This document shows, in pieces, positions 53,586 to 60,912 of a DNA stretch of 64,000 nucleotides. The position numbers and the translations under genes are program-made. The notes beneath the pieces are model-generated. The model was not told the origin of the DNA. It searched no databases and saw nothing but the letters and a program-made list of their open reading frames with translations. The stretch is from Streptomyces sp. STR69 (GTDB lineage: Bacteria; Actinomycetota; Actinomycetes; Streptomycetales; Streptomycetaceae): contig NZ_JALJRY010000013.1 in the NCBI RefSeq assembly GCF_024519455.1, positions 124,001-188,000 of the forward strand, in the 5' to 3' direction. Positions within the stretch are counted from its first letter, which is position 1; each line of letters begins with the position of its first letter.

Positions 53586-54509
53586 GTGGCGTACGTGGGT
53601 TTCGTCGGCGCCGGGGTCATGGGCCAGCCCATGGCGCTCAACCTCGCCCGCGCCGGAACACCCCTCGTGGTGTGGAACCGCACGCCCGGCCGGTCCGAAC
53701 CCCTGCGTGCCGCCGGGGCCGAGGTCGCGGCGGGCCCCGCCGAGGTCTTCGACCGGGCCGACGACGTCGTGTTCCTGATGCTGGCCGACGAGACGGCCGT
53801 GGACGCCGTACTGGGTCGGGGCACCCCGCACTTCGCGGCCCGGGTCGCCGGACACACCGTCGTCCACATGGGCACGACCTCGGCCGAGTACTCGGGCGCC
53901 CTCCAGGACGACATCCGCATCGCGGGCGGGAGATATGTCGAGGCCCCGGTCTCCGGTTCCCGAGTCCCGGCCGAGCAGGGGAAGTTGGTGGGCATGCTGG
54001 CCGGGGACACCGATGCCGTGACGGCCGTACGACCGCTGCTCGCCCCGGTGTGCCAGGAGACGTTCGACTGCGGTGCGGTACCCGGTGCCCTGCTGATGAA
54101 GTTCTCGGTGAACCTGTTCCTGATCACCCTGGTCACCGGGCTCGCCGAGGCGTTCCACTTCGCCGACCGGCACGGGCTCGACCAGCGCCTGCTCGGGGAC
54201 GTCCTGGACGCGGGACCGATGGCCAGTTCGGTCTCCCGGGTGAAGGCGCCCAAGCTGGTGACCCGCGACTTCGCCGTGCAGGCGGCGGCGACCGACGTAC
54301 TGAAGAACAACCGGCTGATCGCGGAGGCCGCCCGCAAGGCGGGGCTGTCCTCCCCGCTCCTGGACGTCTGCCACGCCCTCTACGAGGAGACCGTGGCACG
54401 GGGTCACGGCGGCGAGGACATGGTGGCCGTACTGCGCGCGCTGGAGGCCAGGACCGAGGGTGCGGCAGCGTCACGCACCCGGACCACCCCTGCGGAGAAC
54501 GGCATGTGA
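53586..54509 (+). CDS. NAD(P)-dependent 3-hydroxyisobutyrate dehydrogenase-family oxidoreductase
   Basis: GTG 53586 gives 307 residues beginning MAYVGFVGAGVMGQPMALNL, the beta-hydroxyacid dehydrogenase Rossmann motif; ATG 53511 falls inside an operator. VEAPVSGSRVPAEQGKLVGM and the catalytic-Lys motif GALLMKFSVNLFLI confirm the family. Members oxidise 3-hydroxyacids or reduce imines and semialdehydes. It is likely repressed by the divergent TetR protein, so induction by the substrate or product is plausible. Confidence 0.88.
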   Translation: MAYVGFVGAGVMGQPMALNLARAGTPLVVWNRTPGRSEPLRAAGAEVAAGPAEVFDRADDVVFLMLADETAVDAVLGRGTPHFAARVAGHTVVHMGTTSAEYSGALQDDIRIAGGRYVEAPVSGSRVPAEQGKLVGMLAGDTDAVTAVRPLLAPVCQETFDCGAVPGALLMKFSVNLFLITLVTGLAEAFHFADRHGLDQRLLGDVLDAGPMASSVSRVKAPKLVTRDFAVQAAATDVLKNNRLIAEAARKAGLSSPLLDVCHALYEETVARGHGGEDMVAVLRALEARTEGAAASRTRTTPAENGM

Positions 54510-54571
54510 GCGCATCTGGCCGCCCGGGATCGGGCCCGGACGGCCGTGTGTGTTCGGGGTGTCGGGTCAGG

Positions 54572-55414
54572 TCACCAGGAGGTGCGCGTCTGCGACTGCT
54601 GCGCCGACGACTGCTGCGCCGGGAACACGGAGTCACCGCCGAACAGCGGCGCGGGCGCGGGCGCCTGCAGCGTCTCCTCGTCGTCGCCGAGCATCATGTC
54701 GGGGTCGAACATGACGATCACGGCGGCGATCAGCAGGACGACGAGCGGGCCGGCGAGCATGACCAGGAGGAACGCGACCAGGTCGGCCGAGGACTGCGCG
54801 GACGAGGCCTGGTGGGTGAGGTGCACGGAGACCGCGGCCATGCCTGTGTAGTGCATGCCGGTCACGGCTACACCCATGACCAGGCTCGCGCCGAGGCTCG
54901 CCCACAGTGCGTGGATGGAGACCGCCGCCCACAGCGCCGCGGTGGCGGCACCGACCGCGATCACCACGGACAGCACCACGGTCAGCGGGTTGTAGTGGAG
55001 GGTGCCGTTCGTCTGGATGGCGGCCATCCCGAGGTAGTGCATGGCCGCCACGCCGAGTCCGGTGACCGCGCCCGCGACCCCGAGGTTGAGCGGTGAGCCG
55101 CCCCGGTAGCCGACCAGGAACACGCCTATCGCGACCACCACGATCGCCACGAGGAGGCTCAGGAGCGTCTTCGTCGTGTCGTAGTTGACCAGCGCGCCCT
55201 GGACGCTGAAGCCGATCATGGCGATGAAGTGCATGGTCCATATGCCGCAGCCGATCGACACGGCACCCATGGCCAGCCACCGGGCTCTGTGCTGCGGGCG
55301 GCGCAGCGAACGGGTCGTGCAGCGCAGCCCGAGGGCCGCTCCCAGGCATGCCATCAGGTAGGCGGCGACAGGTGTCACTGCGCCGTAGTAGAAGTCGGAG
55401 ACGGTGGCGGTCAT
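54572..55414 (-). CDS. MHYT-domain integral membrane sensor
   Basis: ATG 55414 behind AAGGGAACCTCG encodes 280 residues with seven hydrophobic segments. Three MHYT-type motifs are present (WTMHFIAM, AAMHYLGM, TGMHYTGM), whose Met/His residues are proposed to bind copper and sense oxygen, CO or NO. The C-tail (FDPDMMLGDDEETL followed by Pro/Ala/Gln-rich sequence) lacks GGDEF, EAL or kinase domains, so signal output must be through a partner or the protein works otherwise. Confidence 0.88.
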   Translation of the reverse strand: MTATVSDFYYGAVTPVAAYLMACLGAALGLRCTTRSLRRPQHRARWLAMGAVSIGCGIWTMHFIAMIGFSVQGALVNYDTTKTLLSLLVAIVVVAIGVFLVGYRGGSPLNLGVAGAVTGLGVAAMHYLGMAAIQTNGTLHYNPLTVVLSVVIAVGAATAALWAAVSIHALWASLGASLVMGVAVTGMHYTGMAAVSVHLTHQASSAQSSADLVAFLLVMLAGPLVVLLIAAVIVMFDPDMMLGDDEETLQAPAPAPLFGGDSVFPAQQSSAQQSQTRTSW

Positions 55415-55835
55415 CGAGGTTCCCTTCACGTACGTGACGGCAGGCCGCACCGCAGGAGCGGCGGGCCGGCACGGTGACGTGCGCACGCTCCCGTCCGACG
55501 GGCCACGGAAACCGCCGGGCCGCGCCTGGCGCGGGCCTCCGGTCGGGAGACGCGCGGGGACACAGGGTGCGCCACGGCAGGGGCGCGCGCGGATCGACCA
55601 CTCCCGCCCCTGCCGCACGTTCGTACCGGCTCGGCCGGGCGGACGTGCACGAGCGCGCGGACATCCTGCGAACGGAGACAGGACACGGGGAACCGAACGG
55701 TCGAGTTCAAGCCACCAGGCCGAGTTGTGCATGATTCAATCACGACGTTCACACATTTCCTGCACAACCTGGATAGGTGTTAGCCGAATCGATACTTCGT
55801 CACTACTGCTCATAAAGCCCACCACCGTGGCGAGT
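55415..55835. other. 421-base intergenic region, no gene recognised
   Basis: This gap precedes the minus-strand MHYT gene and follows the end of the minus-strand SDR gene. It holds no supported ORF. From about 55720 the composition is noticeably AT-richer than its surroundings and contains the inverted repeat at 55724-55768. Confidence 0.5.
55724..55768. repeat. Separated 8-bp inverted repeat
   Basis: GTTGTGCA (55724-55731) and TGCACAAC (55761-55768) are perfect inverted copies 29 bases apart in a locally AT-rich patch. It could be a long-range operator or a remnant end, but nothing else identifies a mobile element. Confidence 0.4.
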
Positions 55836-56546
55836 TCACCGGCCGGCACTCTGGCCGCCGTCGACGTGGAGGATCTCGCCTGTGACAAAGGCCGCGTTCT
55901 CCAGGAAGACGATCGCGTCGACGACATCGGCGACCTCGCCCATCCGTCCGAGCGGGTGCAGTGCGGCGAGACTCGCGGATGTCTCCGGGTGCATGGGAGT
56001 TCGGATGACGCCCAGCGCGACCGCGTTGCTGCGGATGCCGCGGGAGGCGAACTCGATCGCCAGCGCCTTGGTGGCGGACTGCAGCCCGCCCTTGGTCAGG
56101 GAGGCCAGCACCGCGGGGATCGTGGAGTTGGCGTGGTCGGCGAGGCTGGTGCTGATCTGGACGATGTGTCCGGTGCCCTGACGAAGCATCTGCCGGACGG
56201 CGAGCTGGGTGATGTGGAAGAAGCCGGTCAGGTTGACGCCGACGACCGTCTCGTACTCCTCCCGGGAGTAGTCGGTGAACGGCTTGGCGAGGTAGAGGCC
56301 CGCGTTGTTGACGAGGGTGTCGATCCGGCCGAACCGTTCGATCGCCCTGGTGGTGACGCGTTCGGCCGTGCCGGGATCGGTGATGTCGCCCTGGACCGTG
56401 AGGACGTCCGGGTCCGCTGAGGGCGAGATGCCGCGCGAGGTCGCGACGACGCGATGGCCGAGTTTCCGGTACGCCTCGACAAGGCCTGCGCCGATGCCCT
56501 GCGAGGCGCCGGTGATGACGGCGACCTTCCTGACGGGAGTGTCCAT
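55836..56546 (-). CDS. Short-chain dehydrogenase/reductase with non-canonical active site
   Basis: The 236-residue protein starts at ATG 56546. TGASQGIGAGLVEAYRKLGH, LVNNAGLYLAKPF and the glycine-rich pattern are classical SDR, and VDGGQSAGR closes the fold. The catalytic YxxxK position reads ASLTK, so the usual Tyr is Ala while the Lys is kept; the catalytic Ser is in ISTSLADH. Either another residue substitutes or the protein is non-catalytic. SDRs with a similar ASLTKGGLQSATK stretch occur in actinomycetes, which argues for a subfamily trait. Confidence 0.85.
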   Translation of the reverse strand: MDTPVRKVAVITGASQGIGAGLVEAYRKLGHRVVATSRGISPSADPDVLTVQGDITDPGTAERVTTRAIERFGRIDTLVNNAGLYLAKPFTDYSREEYETVVGVNLTGFFHITQLAVRQMLRQGTGHIVQISTSLADHANSTIPAVLASLTKGGLQSATKALAIEFASRGIRSNAVALGVIRTPMHPETSASLAALHPLGRMGEVADVVDAIVFLENAAFVTGEILHVDGGQSAGR

Positions 56547-56613
56547 GGCGGCCTCTGGGTGGTGACGGTGCGGACCGGACCGTGTCGGCCGGTCCCGCTC
56601 GGGTGGGGCATGC

Positions 56614-57591
56614 CTACCTGTGCGGGGGTCCGAGGTGGGGGAACTCGGGCAGGTAGTCGTGCGGCGGCACCCCGCCGGAGGTGACCTTTCCGTTGGTCAG
56701 GAAGGCCATCCGGGCGATGAAGACGTCATCGGTGAGTCCCCGCCCGTTGGGATACACGGCCGGCCGGCCGCGGTCGTAGCGCAGGAGGTCCGGCAGGACG
56801 GTGGCAGCCGCCGCGCTCGCCTCGGCAGGCGGATAGCCGTTCCCCTCCAGGATCTTCGACCACGGCTCCAGGTACTTCGCCACGTCGTCCGACGGATGCC
56901 CGGCGTTGTACGCGTCCTTGGCGTAGTCGGGATTGATGAACGGGTTGATCGTCGGATGCCCACCGCGGTCCACCTGCACGAGCGCCCCGTCGCGGCGCAC
57001 GCTCACGGTCGCCCACAGCTGGATCACCGGATCCGGGCCGAGCATGTCGTCGGGCACCTCCAGCGCGATGCACTGCACGTCCTTGTCGGCGAAGGCGTCC
57101 TGCCCCGTCCACTCGAAACCGTGCAGGGCGCCTTCGGCGTCGGCGAAGAACGGATCGCCGCGCACGCCGGTGAACAGTCGGCAGCGCCCCGCCTGCACGG
57201 GCTGCGCCGACGCGTCGAAACCGACCGGTACGGCACTGGCGAGCACCTCGCCGGCCGGCTCGGCGCTGCGGGCGTCGGTTCCGGTGGCGTAGAAGGCCGT
57301 GCCCGTCTGCCTGCCGTCCTTCTCCTCCGTGAACACGAAGGAGAAGGCGGCGTCGGCCTGGTTGTCGCCGTCGTTGTCGACGGCGATGCGGTACACCGCG
57401 TCGGGGTGCAGTTCCGAGCTCATCAGGAAGGGCGGGGTCGCGCTCATACCCGTCGCGAAGGGGTTCACGTCGATGATCAACACCGTTCTGCCGGCGTCGC
57501 CGGACGCCGGGAAGGCGTACAGGTCGGTCAGGTCCAGGCGCGCGTCGTCGCCGGGGAACTTGAGATAGGCGGCGCTGAAGTGGTTGGACAT
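56614..57591 (-). CDS. DUF4331 family protein
   Basis: ATG 57591 behind GAGGGAATCGCC gives 325 residues with no signal peptide. MSNHFSAAYLKFPGDDARLD and LTDLYAFPASGDAGRTVLII match the DUF4331 family, as does FINPDYAKDAYNAGHPSDDV. These proteins form large extracellular-like beta structures elsewhere, but this version appears cytoplasmic. The function is unknown. It is divergent from a muconolactone-isomerase-like gene. Confidence 0.82.
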   Translation of the reverse strand: MSNHFSAAYLKFPGDDARLDLTDLYAFPASGDAGRTVLIIDVNPFATGMSATPPFLMSSELHPDAVYRIAVDNDGDNQADAAFSFVFTEEKDGRQTGTAFYATGTDARSAEPAGEVLASAVPVGFDASAQPVQAGRCRLFTGVRGDPFFADAEGALHGFEWTGQDAFADKDVQCIALEVPDDMLGPDPVIQLWATVSVRRDGALVQVDRGGHPTINPFINPDYAKDAYNAGHPSDDVAKYLEPWSKILEGNGYPPAEASAAAATVLPDLLRYDRGRPAVYPNGRGLTDDVFIARMAFLTNGKVTSGGVPPHDYLPEFPHLGPPHR

Positions 57592-57853
57592 GGCGATTCC
57601 CTCGGTCGGCCACGAGGTGGTCGCGCAGTGCGGAGTTCGTCGCCCTGGCGCTGCGACTCGCGGGACGGTGGGTGACTTCGTCCAGCGTCCCGCGGCGCCG
57701 GAGACCGTCGCGCCCGTGGAACTCACTGGTCCGTGCCGTACCGGGCGGGCAACGGGCGACACCCTGGAAGGCCGTCGGCCAGGGAGGAGCACGGGCGCGA
57801 GCGACGACCCGGCCGGCCGATGCTGGGCGGGGCGACGGCCGAGGAGGCCCCAC

Positions 57854-58486
57854 ATGGAGTACCTGGTCACGATGACGACCCGGGTTCCGGGCGGAACACC
57901 GGCGTACGAGGTGGAGGACGTCCGGGGGCGCGAGGCCACGCACACCCGTGAACTGGCGGCCCGGGGGCAGGTGCTGCGCCTGTGGCGTCCGCCGCCGGAG
58001 CCGGGCGAGTGGCGCACGACCGGGCTGTTCGCCGCCGACGACTCCGACGGCCTGGAGCGGACACTCGCCTCGATGCCCCTGCGGGTCTGGCGGACGGACG
58101 AGGTCACCGCGCTCGGCCCGCACCCCGGCGACCCCGGGCGGGGCCGGATTCCGCTCTCGGAGAGCAGCCAGGAGTTCCTGGTCACGCTCGTCGTGGAGCT
58201 GCCGTACGGAACGAGCGGCGAGGGCCTTGAGGAGATGACCACCCGTGACGACGACCGCGCCTGTGATCCGGCCGCCGAGGGCCATCTGATCCGGTTGTGG
58301 AGGCTGCCCGGCGAGGGGCGCAACCTCGGCCTCTGGCACGCCGCCGGAGCCGGGCAGATGCGGGACGTCCTGCGCTCCCTGCCGCCTGCCGACTGGCTCA
58401 CCGTCGAGACGATGCCGCTGACCAGGCATCCCGGCGACCCGGCGAGCGTCCAGGGGCCCCGCGTTTCCAGCGGCTGCACGGCTTGA
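57854..58486 (+). CDS. Tandem muconolactone-delta-isomerase-like protein
   Basis: ATG 57854 behind GAGGAGGCCCC encodes 210 residues made of two ferredoxin-like repeats: MEYLVTMTTRVPGGTPAYEV and QEFLVTLVVELPYGTSGEGL begin them, and GQVLRLWRPP and GHLIRLWRLP occur at equivalent points. Each resembles the small MIase family (CatC-like) that isomerises muconolactone in beta-ketoadipate metabolism and normally forms decamers from single domains. No other pathway genes are adjacent, so the reaction is uncertain. Confidence 0.75.
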   Translation: MEYLVTMTTRVPGGTPAYEVEDVRGREATHTRELAARGQVLRLWRPPPEPGEWRTTGLFAADDSDGLERTLASMPLRVWRTDEVTALGPHPGDPGRGRIPLSESSQEFLVTLVVELPYGTSGEGLEEMTTRDDDRACDPAAEGHLIRLWRLPGEGRNLGLWHAAGAGQMRDVLRSLPPADWLTVETMPLTRHPGDPASVQGPRVSSGCTA

Positions 58487-58639
58487 TCGGCTTACCTGCA
58501 CTTCGCCCGGACGGGTGGAGGCGGCAGCCACGGTTGCCGCGACGATGCCCGAGCCCGAGCGAAAAGCAGATGCAGACGGTCCATGGTCCAGCGAACTGGC
58601 CGAGAGCCGACCGCCCCGTCCCTGTGTCGAGTTCGCTGC

Positions 58640-59088
58640 ATGGGACAGGTGACGATTACGCGTGCTTCGACCGAAGATGCTCAGCGGCTCACGCGCCTGT
58701 GTCATGCGTCCAGCAGCTACCAGGGGGTTACGCGGAGGCAATCTCAACAGTTGAGCTCACACCTGCCTACATCACTCGACACCTGGTCTTCCTCGCTGCC
58801 GGTCAGGACGCCCACCTCCTCGGTTTCTGCTCATTGATTCGCGATCCGCCGGAACTGGACATGCTCTTCGTCGCCGACCAGGCGCAAGGGCGGGGGATCG
58901 GTCGTCTACTTGTGGATCACATGATTGAACGGACGCGACGGAGCCGGCTTGCAGGCGGAAGGGTGGTCTCTCACCCGCCGGCCGAGGGGTTCTGCAGCCG
59001 CCTTGGCGCTCGCCGAATCGGTACCGTGCCGGCGAAGCCTCCCATGACCACGTGGGAGCGCCCCGAACTCTGGTTCACGATCACTTAG
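58640..59088 (+). pseudogene. GNAT acetyltransferase split by a -1 frameshift
   Basis: The first part (ATG 58640; MGQVTITRASTEDAQRLTRL) runs to the G5 tract near 58728-58732. Adding one G would connect it to the downstream frame ISTVELTPAYITRHLVF and the acetyl-CoA motif FVADQAQGRGIGRLLVDHMI, ending at 59088. The gene is either inactivated or miscalled in the homopolymer. Its composition is slightly less GC-rich than its neighbours, hinting at transfer. Confidence 0.72.
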
Positions 59089-59203
59089 GGCTTGGCGGTT
59101 GATAGGCAAACGTCCGGGTCGAGTTTGCATACGTCGTCACGCAGGTCCGTGTTCACCCTGGGACCAGCGGGCGGGGTGGTGCGGCAACGTACGTTTGGGC
59201 GCC

Positions 59204-59400
59204 ATGCGGATCACGAAGTACACCCACGTATGTGTACGGCTTGAACACGATGGCCGGCGCAGGGCATCGATCCCGGGACGTGGAGCGAGCCGGCTGCCTT
59301 GACCGGCGCCGACGCCGTGCTGGTGACCCACGAACACGCCGATCACATGGATGTCCTTCGCCCGGCCGGGCTCGGCGTTACGGTCTGGCGCGTGTGTTAA
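59204..59400 (+). pseudogene. Frameshifted and truncated metallo-beta-lactamase-fold remnant
   Basis: ATG 59204 starts MRITKYTHVCVRLEHDGR, the usual start of UlaG-like MBL-fold hydrolases. After a frameshift near 59255-59262 the next frame reads IDPGTWSEPAALTGADAVL and VTHEHADHMDVLR, containing the HxHxDH zinc motif, then stops at TAA 59398-59400. The other about 150 residues of the family, including further zinc ligands, are absent. It is a decayed gene end. Confidence 0.72.
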
Positions 59401-59459
59401 GGGATCGGCCCAGTCCATGGCGCTCATATGCGTACGGAGCTACGACTAGGGTCGTCCGC

Positions 59460-60518
59460 ATGCTGAATCGGCTTCCGTTCAACGAAGCGCTGCGCTCCAC
59501 CGTGGGCATCCCCAAGTGGAGCAAGCTCCTGGACAGCAGTCCGCGGTCACGGGTGTGGCGGGTCCGACTGGCCGACCGGAGTCTGGTGATCGTCAAGCAG
59601 ATCACCGACGGCGGGGACGCGGGAGCCGACGCGGACATGCGCTTCGCGCGGGAGGTCGCCGGGCTGCGCCTGGCGGGGCGGGCGATCGGGCCCGCCGTGG
59701 CTCCCGCGGTGCTCGCCACGGACCTGCCCGCGCGGGTTATGGTCCTCGAGCACCTGGACGACCTCGGCAAGACGGACGACTGGATGCCGGGGTACGCCGA
59801 GTCGCTCGCCCGACTGCACGCCCTGACCGGACCCGCCGACGCGGGCGCGCTTCCGGCCTGGTCGGGGCCTACAGCCGCCGACGCGGAGTCCTTCCTCGCT
59901 CTGGCCCGTGCGCTCGACGTGCCCGTCCCGTCCGCGGTACTCGATGAACTCACCGCTCTTTTGGACCGGTTGGACCCCACTCCGCATCATGCGCTGTTGC
60001 ACGGTGATCCGTGCCCCGGCAACGACCTGCGCACCACCGACGGTGTCCGTTTCGTCGACTTCGAACGGGCCTCGCTCGGCAACGGACTGGTCGAGCTCGC
60101 GTACTTCCGCATCGGCTTTCCCACCTGCTGGTGCGCGATGTCGGTCACCGCGGCCCCGCTCGCGGAGGTCGAGGACATCTACCGGACCACCTGGCGCGGC
60201 CTCACCGGCGGGGATGTGCCGGGCGACCTCGCCGACGCGTGCGCCGGCTGGCTGATCCAGGGGGACGCGCTTGTCGAGCGGGCTCACCGCGGGACGGTTG
60301 ACCAGCTCGCTCGGGTATCCACCGAGGACTTCGAGTGGGGCTACATCTCCGCCCGCGAGCGGCTCGTCCACCGCCTCGGCGTGGTCGCCGACATGACCCG
60401 TGATCAAGACCACCTGCACGCTGTAGGCCGCCTCAGCTCGACCCTGGCCGGGCGCCTGTTGGAATGCTGGCCGAGACTGCGGCCGCTGCCCGCGCACGAC
60501 ACCCGCCCTTGGTATTAG
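59460..60518 (+). CDS. APH/choline-kinase-like phosphotransferase
   Basis: ATG 59460 gives 352 residues. The kinase C-lobe motifs are HHALLHGDPCPGN (catalytic-loop HxDxxxxN) and VRFVDFERASLGN (the DFE metal-binding motif). The N-lobe has SLVIVKQITDGGDAG with the probable ATP Lys. Such enzymes phosphorylate aminoglycosides, choline, or other hydroxylated metabolites. It sits in a decayed stretch between pseudogenes, so it may be a horizontally acquired resistance or metabolic gene. Confidence 0.85.
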   Translation: MLNRLPFNEALRSTVGIPKWSKLLDSSPRSRVWRVRLADRSLVIVKQITDGGDAGADADMRFAREVAGLRLAGRAIGPAVAPAVLATDLPARVMVLEHLDDLGKTDDWMPGYAESLARLHALTGPADAGALPAWSGPTAADAESFLALARALDVPVPSAVLDELTALLDRLDPTPHHALLHGDPCPGNDLRTTDGVRFVDFERASLGNGLVELAYFRIGFPTCWCAMSVTAAPLAEVEDIYRTTWRGLTGGDVPGDLADACAGWLIQGDALVERAHRGTVDQLARVSTEDFEWGYISARERLVHRLGVVADMTRDQDHLHAVGRLSSTLAGRLLECWPRLRPLPAHDTRPWY

Positions 60519-60560
60519 GCCGGGGTTCCGGTCCACGCCTCGCACTATGATGATCATGGT

Positions 60561-60620
60561 GTGGGGCGTGGGGATCTTTCTGATGAGCAGTGGTTGGTGC
60601 TGGAGTCGTTGCTGCCTGCT
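60561..60620 (+). mobile_element. 5' fragment of an IS5-type transposase gene
   Basis: GTG 60561 starts MGRGDLSDEQWLVLESLLP, the typical first residues of actinomycete IS5-family DDE transposases (DLTDxxWxxLEPLLP pattern). Homology stops at about 60620, where SDR coding sequence continues in the same frame. No terminal repeat or downstream transposase domain is present. Confidence 0.7.
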
Positions 60621-60624
60621 GACG

Positions 60625-60902
60625 GAGCGGCCGCCCTGCCCGCCATCACGGCGAACGCCGCCCTCGAACTCGCCCCGGTCCGGGTCAACGCGATCGCCGC
60701 CGGGTTCGTCGACACCCCGCTGTCGGCGCGCCTGCTCGGCGACGAACTGGAGCATCGCCGTGCGGAGTTGCGCGCCACGCTGCCGATCCGGCGGGTCGTG
60801 GGACCGTCGGACGTGGCCGCGCTCGCCCGGCACCTGATGACCAACACGGCACTCACCGGGGCGACTTACGACATCGACGGCGGCCAGCAGCTCATCCCCT
60901 GA
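60625..60902 (+). pseudogene. C-terminal SDR fragment fused to transposase start
   Basis: ALPAITANAALELAPVRVNA, then FVDTPLSARLLGDELEHRR and TGATYDIDGGQQLIP, is the final third of a short-chain dehydrogenase, lacking the cofactor-binding and catalytic parts. Together with the transposase start it makes one 113-residue open frame, which is unlikely to be functional. It records an insertion/deletion event. Confidence 0.75.
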
Positions 60903-60912
60903 CCCCGGCCCC

